From: Mastigias papua
Taxonomy: Eukaryota; Cnidaria; Scyphozoa; Rhizostomeae; Mastigiidae
Reading direction: 5' to 3'
DNA: 64,000 bases
Assembly (NCBI GenBank): GCA_964019165.1
Contig: OZ025271.1
Coordinates: 7,213,570 to 7,277,569 of the forward strand
The notes beneath the pieces are model-generated. The model made no database searches. It saw only the letters and a program-made list of their open reading frames with translations, and had not been told where the DNA came from. Each line of letters begins with the position of its first letter. Within the stretch, counting starts at the first letter, position 1. Positions 44,637 through 54,754 of the stretch are shown piece after piece. Position numbers and translations under genes: made by a program.

Positions 44637-45017
44637 GGCGGATGTTAACAATCCGTTGCACGGAATTTTCGCATATACTATGTATCATTTGAAAGTGCTC
44701 ACTGTGTGCATCACGAATATGCAATAAAATTTGCGGCATTGCGTATGCGAGAGAAATTATAAAGGAAAACATTTAACGCTCTGCGTACAAACCCCTTATG
44801 ACTCGACAATGTCTAAAGCCGGAAGTGTGATCAAGTACGCAGTAGAAATAACGATTCTTTCATATATTTCGTCGGTAGAGAGACCATAGTATTTGAAACA
44901 AACAAAATCTAGGACTGACCCTAACCCTGCGCTCCGCGACCCTGTCCCACGAGGAAATAAACAGCGTCGAGTTTGGTTACAAGCAATTTCATCAGGAACG
45001 GATTGTTAACATCCGCC
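44637..45017. mobile_element. 381-bp MITE with perfect 8-bp target duplication
   Basis: TIRs begin GGCGGATGTTAACAATCCGT at the left and its exact inverse at the right. CCGCACTT stands on both sides (44629-44636 and 45018-45025). It interrupts the right arm of the large inverted structure, whose left arm shows the uninterrupted AAGTGCGGTTCTAC. An 8-bp duplication is used by hAT and P-type elements. The first nine bases (GGCGGATGT) equal those of the large arms, suggesting related elements. Confidence 0.92.
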
Positions 45018-45117
45018 CCGCACTTTTCATCGTTTGTTTCGACTCTCTTCATCGTAAGGAGTACTTTCGTATAGAATGTAACGCGATTTGGCTGTTACCC
45101 TAAACTGCACATCCGCC

Positions 45118-46683
45118 GATTAACCTCGTTAAACCTACAAAGAAATCAGATTAGACAAAATGTACTTACAACTGAAGAAAACCACGTGTTATTGTAACAG
45201 CAACTCACATAGATCTTACTTGCAAGACAAAAATTAGGAGAAACGGAACAAGAGGGAAAAATGTATTTGCCATGCGCGAGAAAACACAGGGAAACTAGAA
45301 TCAATTAAAGTGCCGCCATTATGAAAACCTCAGAGCAGAGACAGTTTCTAGAAAAACGCGACATTTTGAAAATTGCTGATTCCACTTCTTGCACATTCGT
45401 ACTTGGTTGGCATAGTATCAACGTTATATATTATTACTGTATACAAACGAATGTGAATTTATTGGGGTTTCGATGGAGAGGCGGTGTTTGGCTTGGCTTG
45501 TTGTTTTGCTTTGTTTTGTTTTCTTTAATTTGCTTACAAAATGCCAAGTATATCGGGGAAAACTGCACAAAGTGAGACGATTCACCCAGACATCCGCATT
45601 CACATCTATCGAAGTAGACGAGACTTTTAATAAGTCCCTGGTTAAAGGAGACTTATGCCAAGGAGGGATGGACTGACCAGTCTTGCACACTGCGTGGCAT
45701 AACAGAATGATTGGTCCTATAAGCATAGGCATAAGGGCACCAATCAATAGATTGGGTCTCGAAGGGGCTCTCACAGCACTAAAATATACTTTAATACCGG
45801 GGCCCTCAAGCATCAATTTTACTAAGGGCCCCACACTGCTCCGTTACGCCACTTGGCATGCTTCACATGAACTGAGGGCCCGAAAGCTTAAGGGCCTGCT
45901 CTATATATTCTTTACAGATGCTTTAATGCCGGTGACGTTAGTTTCTAAAAGCGGTAAATACATAGTAGTTACCCTGCAGTGACGTAATGTCGTGGGGGCC
46001 TTGAAGGGCAACACACCTCAGAGAAAGTTCCTGTGTGGTGCCACAATGAATGAAGGCTGGAAAATAACCAACTATTTGATATTCTGGGCAAATTATAGAT
46101 CCTATAGTGCATGCAATTAATCTACTAAATTCAAGTGGCCTACTGCAAAGTCAGAAGCTTTGTACACAAAGTTCATCATCTCAACCTCATTTCACTACCA
46201 CTATCTTAACAATTGTTTCTACTGCTCTAACAGATTGTTTTCATCAGAATTATTTGACAACCCTTGACAGTCAAGGGGCTGCACCCTCAGAGGCTTCTGT
46301 CAGTTTAGCAAGGAAGACTTGCCACTGAACAGGTAAGCACTGTACTGTGGCCCTAATCCATTCCCAGTGAGTAAAATGCATCCACCAAGTCAGTACTACA
46401 TTTAAACCAAACCTGGATATTTAATACTACATGTTAGAGAACCAACTATTCTCTATCTGGTTGTAGGAAACTGAGCAATGAACACACCAATCTGTTTTAT
46501 TTCAACACAATCATTTATGAATAATCAATGTATACATGTTCTCTCTTTGCAATCTATCATAAAAACTGCCCAAATCAAACATGCTTCACATCTATAAGCC
46601 TAAAGTTTGTCTACGCCCAGTGTCACTAACTGACCAATCAGAAACTAACTAACACTGGCTAACTGAGATAAAAATAAGATACT
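45118..46683. other. Intergenic DNA, no gene seen
   Basis: Short frames only; no domain or terminus recognised. Confidence 0.45.
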
Positions 46684-47568
46684 AGGACATGTCACATGAC
46701 CATTACGTAACCTTAATTTTGATTGGCTCAAATCGACTGGAGGGCAAAGCGCGAACGAAAAATATAAATAATAGCGATGGCGGCTCAGGCAAATGCCACT
46801 TACATGAAGCTACAGGACATTTACAAATCTCCTTCGATATTTCCGACTTTACAAAATTTTTCTATGTCATAAGTATTGAATTACTTCATAAAAGCTGTCC
46901 CTGCAGACAGCACATTAAAGCAAGACGTCAAGTCTCTCCGAGAATCGCCTTTCCAAATGGTTAAAGCCGGGCATGTGCAGGATATTTGTTTAAAAGCAGG
47001 GTTCCGAACACTGATAATAATTTCATCGTGTCTGCCAGAAATGCGTAAAGATAAAATCTATTCATTGATGATAAGAATAGAAGTTCCAACAGCAGATATA
47101 CAATTTGCTAAATGCGAGTGCGCCGCTGGGATGGGGCCTAAAGCAAAATGTAAACACATAGCTTCACTGTGCTATGCACTGGAAGACTTTGTGAGAATAT
47201 TCCTGCACCAATATTTCAATATTATTTCCCCTTTTTTCCAAACATCTACCTGGCTTAGTTCTGCTTACTTGCCTTTTCTTACTCCTTCCATCGAAATGCT
47301 GGCTACAAATTCTGGTGTACTTGGATATTGGAATATCTCTGCTCTAGATACCTAGCAAAGGTAGTAGCTTTTTCAAAGCTGTTGGGTTCCTCAAGGGAAG
47401 ACGATGGAACTTTATGCCACAACCTGGCTTTGCACGGAATCCACAGATAGCACAAGTCAACACCATTTCTGCACTTTATAGGCCCTGTTCAAACCAAATT
47501 TATTTTGCCTTCCAAGTGGTTTGAACCAATCAGTATCAAGGTTACGTAATGGTCATGTGACATGTCCT
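46684..47568 (+). mobile_element. 885-bp TIR element carrying SWIM-finger coding sequence
   Basis: The left end AGGACATGTCACATGACCAT continues as TACGTAACCTT and then a GATTGG/CAATC box; the right end is the inverse, with matches over about 50 bases. The inside is nearly filled by coding sequence (46777-47355) with a SWIM motif. I could not define a target duplication. This is the form of a Pack-type MITE that has captured host exons, or of a deleted transposon whose own protein has a SWIM finger. Confidence 0.75.
46777..47355 (+). pseudogene. SWIM zinc-finger protein fragment
   Basis: ATGGCGGCTC at 46777, in good start context (A/G at -3) with AATATAAATA 16 bases before, opens a frame that meets TAA at 46870. 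It continues in the same frame with VPADSTLKQDVKSLRESPF, MVKAGHVQDICLKAGF and the SWIM signature CECAAGMGPKAKCKHIASLC (C-x-C...C-x-H), then YALEDF. A GTGAGA directly after EDF is a good splice donor, so the remaining codons to 47355 may be intronic. SWIM fingers bind DNA or proteins and occur in MULE-type transposases and in host proteins. The TAA makes this copy doubtful unless an intron removes it. Confidence 0.68.
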
Positions 47569-47758
47569 TGTAGCTCATTGGATTGTACATAAACTAAAGC
47601 TATAAATTAATGGTTAATCAATTGTTAATTATTAGTACTCGCTAAACAGCACCGCGCCGGTCCCACCCCAGCAGCGTGGCAGCCAGCGCAAAGTCCCAAC
47701 GCTTGCCGCACAGGGGGAAGGTTTCCGCACACTACATGCTCTATGCTAGCATAACTTA
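47569..47758. other. Short spacer with a GC-rich patch
   Basis: Contains a GC-rich patch (GCACCGCGCCGGTCCCACCC, about 47650) foreign to its AT-rich surroundings; no gene. Confidence 0.4.
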
Positions 47759-48205
47759 GATGGTTGCAGCCCCCATCCATAGGCATGCAGAAATTTTCCA
47801 AAATCATTATGGGTCTAATTTCTTTACATGAGCAGTAGGTTCTCAAAATAAAAGGTTTCATTTTGTAACCTATCACAGTTTTTGAAAATTTTATATTTAT
47901 TTGTGTGCACTATACACTATGGGTATAGTATGCAGTATAGTGGAATTGTATGGATATTGGAAGCCCCCCTGTTTAGAAACGCAGAAATTTCCCAATGTCC
48001 CTGTGGGTCTAATTTCTTTGGATGGACATTAGGTTCTCAAAATAAAAGGTTTCATTTTGTAACCTATCACAGTTTTTGAAAATTTTATATTTATTTGTGT
48101 GCACTGTACACTGTGGGTGTAGTATGCAGTATAGTGGAATTGTATGGATTGTTGTAGATTCCCTCCTTACAAACTTAGACATTACTTAACATCTCTGTTG
48201 GTCTA
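47759..48205. repeat. 194-bp tandem duplication plus partial unit
   Basis: Units from about 47759 and 47953 share a long block (AGGTTCTCAAAATAAAAGGT to GGAATTGTATGG) and a diverged beginning; a partial third unit follows to about 48205. Confidence 0.88.
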
Positions 48206-49004
48206 GATACAAACATAGCCTATATTGTCGCAGATATAAGAAGTTGAATTAATAAAAGCATGAGGTAGCTGTAGTGGGGAGACCCTGGGCCCAGGTGGTG
48301 ATGCCTAATCAAAAGATGATAAAGCTTATATTTTGCAAGTACAAAATGTAGAAAGAAAAAATTTATAAGATTCACCCTATACATTATACGTATAATAGCT
48401 TCTACCTAATTTTATTATTTTTTCATTGCCATCAGACTATCTACGTATGTTCTTTCGCGCCATTTGCTAGCAAACTAAAACCTCAAGCACTCTAAGTAGA
48501 GCCTGCGGTGACAATTCACCATGACCAGCGGTTGACATTTTTCCCTCTTGCTCAGAAACGGAAGCAAAAGAGCGTAACGGGTAAACAAAACCATCAAAAC
48601 CAGTAACAGGTAATCACTTAATAGAAATCTATAGAACGGGGGTCGTCTTAAATCATGTGGTCTGACAGGCTCGAAAAACAGGTAGGCCTATCAATAAGCT
48701 AACTTGACAGGTAAAGTTGCTACAGAGAAATTTTCTCTAGCGCTATAGCATTTCTATTCGTTGAAAAGGTCCCACGCAGGCCAGACAAACGCAGAAAGTG
48801 TGTAAACACGTGATCACAAGAAGCTAATCACCGAATGATCAATGATCGACCTAACACACACTATGCAATATGCCCCTTTTCAACTCCAGCGTCAGCCCCA
48901 TAACTGCTAGAGTATCCTTGCGCAGGCACGGTTCCAGACCACAGCGAAGTATGCTAGAGCTGAATAACGATTATCCCTACGTACATAACTATGCTTCTTG
49001 CAAT
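48206..49004. other. Intergenic DNA up to BEL copy 2
   Basis: No gene or element end recognised. Confidence 0.45.
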
Positions 49005-49009
49005 AGAGC

Positions 49010-49279
49010 TGTTGGGACCGGTACCGCTACCGATACCCCTATCTAAAAGGTAATGAAGGCGTAGGCAAAGAAAACAGAATTGTTGCTTGAACTGTAAGAT
49101 TTATCACTGTCACTCCATCTCTACAACTACAACTGATACATGTGAGAACGTGCAAACATTAAAAAACAACCGTATGAACTGTCAAACTAATATATTGTCC
49201 TAACATAAACCAGCCTTGCACAGCAAGCGCGCGCTAATCATGCTGTTCTGCTGCGCCAAGCGATGCCAGCGCCTTGACA
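49010..49279 (-). repeat. 3' LTR of BEL copy 2
   Basis: 270 bp; on the minus strand it begins TGTCAAGGCGCTGG and ends GGTCCCAACA. The single visible difference from the 5' LTR is AAAAGGTAATG for AAAAGTTAATG (plus-strand reading). Confidence 0.96.
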
Positions 49280-51513
49280 CCACCCCTTCTTGACTCCCTG
49301 GAGTCAAGAATCATGCGCGTGCGCCATTCTGCGTCGCGTGCCGCTGCTCTGCGAGGCCTCTCCTTTACATTCATTCGTTCCTCTTCTTTCCTTTCATGTC
49401 TCTCTTCTAGTTTCATTTCGATAGGATACAATTTCTGTAATGGTCTAGAAATGAATTCCGGCTTACCTCTTGATATTATACGTACCCTTGCTCCTCTCTT
49501 TTCTCCATCTTTACCCATTATTATTGTTTCAATTCTTCCAATCTTCCATAGCGATCTTTTTACATTTTCATCATGCACTAATACAACATCTCCTATACTT
49601 ACCTCAACTGACCCCTTGCCTTGTATCTTATGATGTTCCCTCAAATTCACCAGGTACTCCTTCCGCCATCGGTTCCAAAAGTGTTCCAGCTTGTTCACTA
49701 AATACCTGTACCTTTTTGAAAATAAATGTTCTGTTTCGTTAGATGGTGTATTATCTTCTGGCAATGTCAACAATCTCCTACCGTACATTACGTGAGAAGG
49801 TGTTAAAGCCTCTGAATCGAGTTCTTCGTATATGTAAGTCAAAGGTCTAGAATTGATAGTGTTTTCTATTTCAAGGAGTATTGTTCGCAAGTCATCTTCA
49901 ATAAGTTTCGCTTTCCCTATAACCTTTCGCAAACAACGTTTCACTGTTCCCACCATACGTTCAAAGAACACACCCCACCAGGGTGTTCTTTCTAAATTAA
50001 ATTTCCAATTTATTCTTTCACTTTGCAAGAAGTTTACAAGAGCTGGGTCTGCTGTAAGATTGCTCAACATCTTGGCTGCCGCTTTAAATGTTTTTGCATT
50101 GTCAGAAATGATGAGCTTAGGTGACCCCCTTCTAGCCACAAACCTACGGAAACATCGCAGAAATGACTCCGTGGATAAATCTTGGACTATGTCTAAACTA
50201 ACTGCATGCGTTACGCAGCATGAAAACAAGGCTACATACATTTTGACCATGTTTCCGCTCTTATCTTTTACATAGAGGGGACCTGCAAAGTCCACCCCAG
50301 TATTACTGAAGGGCTCTGCCTGTTGTACTCGAAAACTTGGCAACGCAGAAGTCTTAGGCTCACCATATGCTTTTCCTTCCAAGCGCTTACAGGTTACGCA
50401 TTTACCTAAAACCCTTTTCACCAATACTCTACCTTTCGGAATCCAATATTTCGTCCTTATTTCCGCCAATGTCGATCTCGTCTTAAGGTGATTTACTTCC
50501 TTATGGCATTTAAGAACTATGAGTATAGCGAACGCGTGGTTCATAGGAATCAATATCGGTGTTTTAGTGCCAGGTTCCAGATCTGAATTCTCCATTCTCC
50601 CCTTACACTTTAGAATTCCACTTTCCTCATACACTCCCAAGTTCTTAAATAAACACTTGTCTTTCTTATCACTTAGGGTAGATTGGGCATCAATGACCCA
50701 TAATCTTTCCGACCTTTCCATTTCTCCTGCTGATATTTCATTAGTGTTTCTTTCCTTACCTTCCACTTTGGCTCTAATATTTCCTATAAATCTCAAGACC
50801 ATTGCAGTAACCCGTAACAATTTATCCATATCACTAAACCTGTCTATATCTATTACTGAACCTACCAAACACTTCTTGTCTTCTACTCCCATTAGTACAG
50901 TTAAGTCTTTCTTTTGCTCTACTTCTACCTCTTCCGTTCTTTCGATACACGTACTTCTGGGCCAAAACTCCTTGCCCTTCGTTAGCCATTCAGGTCCTTC
51001 CCACCACATTCTGTTACGCTTCAGTTTCCCAGCTGCCATACCTCTACTACCTATGTCTGCTGGATTATCCTTCCCAGGGCAATGACTCCAAGAATCCTTA
51101 TCACTCTTCCCCAAAATTTCATTTACCCTATGCCTAACGAATTGCTTCCATTCCCCAGCGTTATTCAACCAAAACAATGCAGTTTTGCTGTCCAGCCAGT
51201 ACTTGCAAGTTGATATTTCTATTTGGTCGCTTAAGGCATTTTTAACACTGTCCATCAGATTAACCAAAATTCTCGCAGACATTAATTCCAATCGTGGAAT
51301 TGAAAGACTCTTAAGAGGTGTAATGCGCGTCTTCGAGCAAACTATCCTTGAACAATTACCATTAACACTTTCGCACAAAAGATATATAACTGCGCAATAT
51401 GCCATGGAGCTCGCGTCTCCGAAACCGTGTAAAGAGTAAATCGCCGCTTCCTCGGTGTATGGGTGAATACAACGGGGTACCGAAATGACCTTAGTATCAC
51501 ACAAATCCTTTTC
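49234..51513 (-). CDS. BEL pol, downstream part: RNase H, integrase, DUF5641
   Basis: Continues in the same frame as gag-pol after the TGA at 51514-51516. The RNase H region starts LHGFGDASSMAYCAVIY and has PRLELMSARIL and YWLDSKTALFWL. Integrase: zinc-binding HKEVNH ... CVTC, then core acidic residues in GVDFAGP, ISDNAKTF and FFERMVGTVK, the D,D,E set that joins cDNA ends to target DNA. The C-terminal module HFWNRWRKEYLVNLREHH, GDVVLVHDE and RPLQKLYPIE is the DUF5641 typical of BEL. It is a little over 750 residues and stops inside the 3' LTR. All catalytic residues seen are present; it can be made only if the TGA is read through or the stop is a late mutation. Confidence 0.9.
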   Translation of the reverse strand, partial: EKDLCDTKVISVPRCIHPYTEEAAIYSLHGFGDASSMAYCAVIYLLCESVNGNCSRIVCSKTRITPLKSLSIPRLELMSARILVNLMDSVKNALSDQIEISTCKYWLDSKTALFWLNNAGEWKQFVRHRVNEILGKSDKDSWSHCPGKDNPADIGSRGMAAGKLKRNRMWWEGPEWLTKGKEFWPRSTCIERTEEVEVEQKKDLTVLMGVEDKKCLVGSVIDIDRFSDMDKLLRVTAMVLRFIGNIRAKVEGKERNTNEISAGEMERSERLWVIDAQSTLSDKKDKCLFKNLGVYEESGILKCKGRMENSDLEPGTKTPILIPMNHAFAILIVLKCHKEVNHLKTRSTLAEIRTKYWIPKGRVLVKRVLGKCVTCKRLEGKAYGEPKTSALPSFRVQQAEPFSNTGVDFAGPLYVKDKSGNMVKMYVALFSCCVTHAVSLDIVQDLSTESFLRCFRRFVARRGSPKLIISDNAKTFKAAAKMLSNLTADPALVNFLQSERINWKFNLERTPWWGVFFERMVGTVKRCLRKVIGKAKLIEDDLRTILLEIENTINSRPLTYIYEELDSEALTPSHVMYGRRLLTLPEDNTPSNETEHLFSKRYRYLVNKLEHFWNRWRKEYLVNLREHHKIQGKGSVEVSIGDVVLVHDENVKRSLWKIGRIETIIMGKDGEKRGARVRIISRGKPEFISRPLQKLYPIEMKLEERHERKEEERMNVKERPRRAAARDAEWRTRMILDSRESRRGGVKALASLGAAEQHD
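49280..49290 (-). other. Polypurine tract of BEL copy 2
   Basis: Minus-strand AGAAGGGGTGG directly before the TG of the 3' LTR, the expected primer site for plus-strand DNA synthesis. Confidence 0.75.
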
Positions 51514-51516
51514 TCA
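51514..51516 (-). other. In-frame TGA interrupting BEL gag-pol
   Basis: Reading on without any frame change restores RNase H-integrase sequence, and the codon replaced is probably Trp (TGG to TGA). A recent mutation is the simplest view; programmed readthrough is a less likely alternative. Confidence 0.8.
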
Positions 51517-54500
51517 TTTTTTCCATTCCTCTTTTAGGCTTAAAGACAAGTCCTCATCCCAACTTATTTTCTTGGCGCACAATTCCTGAAAAAATGACTT
51601 AGCCTTAGCAACAACAGGACTTACTAGCCCTAAGGGATCAAATACTTTAGCCAGTGAGCTTAATACTGTCCTTTTAGTGACCCGATCATCTACCTCACTT
51701 ACTTTACCTATGTTCAGGTTAATTTCTAGTTCATCAGACTCCAATTTCCATGGTAGCCCCAATACTTTCGTCTCACCATGTTTCCCTAATCCTTCAGTAT
51801 TGTTCAACGTTTCCTTCGCATAAGTTTCCTCACTCTCGCTGCTTTCCTTTGTTTGGGCGCCCTCATGGTGTGATAGATATTCTCTTACCTCTCGATTGTT
51901 CGACTTCCACTTCCGCAAGCGGAATCCCCCTTCCTGCATTCTAGAATCTGCTTTCTCATACAAGTCGATGGTCTCTTCTACCGTTCTTGCTCCCGTACAC
52001 AAATCATCAACAAAGAAAGATTTGACTAATTTCGCTACAAATTCTGGGTCAATATCCTGAAATTTGGTCACGTGGTTCCTAATGACCGCGTTTAATAAAA
52101 AGGGCGAAGCACTAACGCCAAAAACTACGCGCTTAAAACGATATACCACAAGTGACAAATCCTTATCGTGTACATCTTCCACCCACAAAAACCGAAGGCA
52201 ATCTCGGTCTGCCTCATGTATGCCTACATTCAAAAATGCCTTCTCTATATCGCCAACCAACGCAATGTTATTTTCTCTAAACCGAATCAAAATGTCAAAC
52301 AAAAGCGGAGTCAAATTAGGGCCTACATGCAAGCATTCATTCAATGACGTACCGTTTTTACCCTCCTTAGATGAAGCATCAAAAACCATGCGAACTTTCG
52401 TGGTTTCTGCGTTCTCCCTAACGACAACTTGGCTAGGCATGTAATAAATCGTTTCTCCTTGTTCTAATTCAGTTACCTTCTCTATGATACCCTTTTCCTC
52501 CTGGTCTTGTATTATATCTGAACATTCATCTAACAATGCTGGTGTTTCCTTAAGTTTCCTTATTTGCGACTTAAGTCTAGCAAATGTGGTGTTAAAATTT
52601 GACGATAACTGCTTATGACCAATTTTCCATGGCAAACTTACCGAGTACCTCTCTCCATCGTATGTAATATCATCGATTACTTCAGAATAAATACTTCTAT
52701 CCTCTCTAATACCTACCGTATCTAGGTCCCAAAATTTTTCCACCTTGCTTTCCAGGCTGGTATCAACAAAGGCTACATTAATGCTATTTAAGGACTGAAT
52801 GATTGACTTACCTCTCAAAGGTCCTGATAGCACCCAACCCAATTCCGTCCTTACCGCCACTGGCTCGTTCTTTTTCCCTCTTATTGTCTCTTGGCCTTGA
52901 AAATTCCACAGGTAATCCGCTCCAACTAAAACATCAACTCTTAAACAATCCTCATCAGAAACATCTGAAAATTCAATACTGGTTAAATGTGGATATAACA
53001 TCTGCACATGTTCTACATGGCAATTGGCAACATCAGATATCTTTTCCACAACGTATGCTTCTATTTTAACTCGCCTCCCTCCGTTCATAGCTCTCAAATC
53101 CAATTCTACCACATTTCTCACTTTTCTGTCGATTTCCTCACTTCCGAATGTTTTTATTCCCAAAGTTTCCTTCCTCACGATTCCTAATTTCGCCTTCTCC
53201 ACTACGTCTCTTGTAACAAATGTTTTCTGGCTCCCACTGTCAAATAACACACGCACGGTATTCTCATTACTCCCATTCACAACTGCTTGCGCGGTTTGCA
53301 ACGCGGCGGAACTAGTTGGGCCTAAGCTGCTGGTGCAAGATGTTACATTCGCGCTACCTAGAATGGATCCTACGATAGGGGGAGCAGTGGGATTGGCAGG
53401 GTGCATGCTTTTGCTAGATTGCGAGTCCCTATTCCTCTCACACAAAGCTACATGATGTCTACCGTTACATACTTTGCAAAATAATCTTGATCTACATTCT
53501 ACAGCTTTGTGGCCTTTTCTGATACAGATGAAACAACGCCCATACTTTCTAACAATATTTTTACGGGCATTTACATTTGCTACCTGGTCACAATGTTCTT
53601 CTTCATGTTCTTGTTGGCAAAAGGCACACCGTTTTCTGAATCTGTCTGCTCGAAATGTGTGCAAGGCTGTGGCTGTTCCATCACTCAGTTTGTCTGGAAA
53701 TCGCCTTGAGGGCTGATGTCTTCTCTCGGTATTTCCTGGTCCGAAAATTGGAACCTGTATTTCTCGAACTTGCACTTCTTTCTTCAGATGTTCCAGAAAT
53801 TTCCCCACGTTCCATTCCAAATGATCTGTATCTGCCGCACGGATCATGTTCCATCGAACACCTTGAGGGATCTTTTCTAGTAGAACAGGCACAACAATGC
53901 TGGCGTATGTCTCCTCATCTACTTCCATTGCTTTCAATCCTCTGTAATGTGTTTCTACCTTGTCGTGCAGAGCTCGCATCTTATCTATCTGTCTTTCATC
54001 ATATACGTCCTTGATATTCATCATTGCATTCATGTGTGCTCGTTTGATCAAGGTGGGTTTCGCATAGCGCTGTTGTAATAGCTCTACTGCTGCTCTGTAG
54101 TTTGATGCTGTGATTTGGAACCCAGAAATAACCGACCTGGCTGGTTCTAACAAGGATTTTCTCAAGTACTGAAACTTTACCGCGTCTGGGAGGTCTTCGT
54201 CTTGGTCTATGATGCTGCTAAAAGCGTCCCAAAACTCAGGCCAATCTTGGGGTTCTCCGTTAAATGTCTGCAGTTCTAATTTGGGTAGCTTGGCTTTAGC
54301 TTTCTTTGCCGAACTGCTCCCTGACAACGACACATTTTCCATCTGTGCTTGATGAAGCATGGCCGCACCCGTTCCCAACTTTTCTTCGATCTCCGCTAGT
54401 ATCTCTGATACTCCCATTAAAATTGATTCCGATTCTTCAACCTCTTGAATGCATGCTTCCCCATCGCATTCTTCGCCCATAATGTCCAAAATCTTCTCGT

Positions 54501-54729
54501 CTAGACTCCGAAGCATGTCCTTTTTATCCATTAAAATTTCCTTGTATTTCAACAAGTCCCTTTTATTGCCATCTATCCGAAACTTTTTAACGCTCTCTCT
54601 AGCTGCCGGCAATGTCCGTGTAACGTATGCTCTGTGCGCCCCTCGCACCTTCCGTAGTCTTTTCAATTCCATTCCGATACCAACAGCAAGTTCCTGCGAC
54701 ATTTCTGATTCGTTTTCCCTCGCCATCAT
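51514..54729 (-). CDS. BEL gag-protease-RT polyprotein
   Basis: A 1071-residue open frame starting just downstream of the primer-binding site. The N-terminus is helical and charged (LKRLRKVRGAHRAYV). At ~150-300 lies the DUF1759-type gag core (LPKLELQTFNGEPQDWPEFW ... NYRAAVELLQQRYAKP). Zinc knuckles CFICIRKGHKAVEC and CKVCNGRHHVALC are at ~398-430. The protease has VLFDSGSQKTF at ~496, LVGADYLWNF and ELGWVLSGPLRG. RT has YMPSQVVV, KVRMVFDASSK, DIEKAFLNV (~825) and FFVDDL (~903). It ends at TGA after EEWKK; the next codons keep the BEL consensus in frame, so this is one nonsense codon at a usual Trp position. Gag packages the RNA and RT copies it. Confidence 0.93.
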   Translation of the reverse strand: MMARENESEMSQELAVGIGMELKRLRKVRGAHRAYVTRTLPAARESVKKFRIDGNKRDLLKYKEILMDKKDMLRSLDEKILDIMGEECDGEACIQEVEESESILMGVSEILAEIEEKLGTGAAMLHQAQMENVSLSGSSSAKKAKAKLPKLELQTFNGEPQDWPEFWDAFSSIIDQDEDLPDAVKFQYLRKSLLEPARSVISGFQITASNYRAAVELLQQRYAKPTLIKRAHMNAMMNIKDVYDERQIDKMRALHDKVETHYRGLKAMEVDEETYASIVVPVLLEKIPQGVRWNMIRAADTDHLEWNVGKFLEHLKKEVQVREIQVPIFGPGNTERRHQPSRRFPDKLSDGTATALHTFRADRFRKRCAFCQQEHEEEHCDQVANVNARKNIVRKYGRCFICIRKGHKAVECRSRLFCKVCNGRHHVALCERNRDSQSSKSMHPANPTAPPIVGSILGSANVTSCTSSLGPTSSAALQTAQAVVNGSNENTVRVLFDSGSQKTFVTRDVVEKAKLGIVRKETLGIKTFGSEEIDRKVRNVVELDLRAMNGGRRVKIEAYVVEKISDVANCHVEHVQMLYPHLTSIEFSDVSDEDCLRVDVLVGADYLWNFQGQETIRGKKNEPVAVRTELGWVLSGPLRGKSIIQSLNSINVAFVDTSLESKVEKFWDLDTVGIREDRSIYSEVIDDITYDGERYSVSLPWKIGHKQLSSNFNTTFARLKSQIRKLKETPALLDECSDIIQDQEEKGIIEKVTELEQGETIYYMPSQVVVRENAETTKVRMVFDASSKEGKNGTSLNECLHVGPNLTPLLFDILIRFRENNIALVGDIEKAFLNVGIHEADRDCLRFLWVEDVHDKDLSLVVYRFKRVVFGVSASPFLLNAVIRNHVTKFQDIDPEFVAKLVKSFFVDDLCTGARTVEETIDLYEKADSRMQEGGFRLRKWKSNNREVREYLSHHEGAQTKESSESEETYAKETLNNTEGLGKHGETKVLGLPWKLESDELEINLNIGKVSEVDDRVTKRTVLSSLAKVFDPLGLVSPVVAKAKSFFQELCAKKISWDEDLSLSLKEEWKK

Positions 54730-54732
54730 TCT

Positions 54733-54750
54733 ATCCGGGTGGTGCCTCCA
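54733..54750 (-). other. Primer-binding site of BEL copy 2
   Basis: On the minus strand TGGAGGCACCACCCGGAT begins four bases inside the 5' LTR end. TGG pairs with the CCA end of a tRNA; the matching tRNA would end GGTGCCTCCA. Which tRNA that is cannot be told here. Confidence 0.75.
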
Positions 54751-54754
54751 ATTG

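Larger units (their letters stand above)
37476..45117. mobile_element. 7.6-kb region bounded by long inverted arms
   Basis: The left arm starts GGCGGATGTGCAGTTTAGGG and the right arm ends with its inverse. After removing one insertion in each arm (37583-37749 and 44637-45017), the arms match for about 220 bases: CAGCCAAATCGCGTTA, GATGAAGAGAGT, GTGCGGTTCTAC, CCATAGAAATAGGAGG, ACTAGAATGCGCG, ACACGTTGGCAAAA. Beyond about 37860 and 44520 similarity stops. This is the shape of a large TIR or foldback transposon. Its inside now holds other elements and no recognisable transposase of its own. No flanking duplication was found. Confidence 0.72.
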
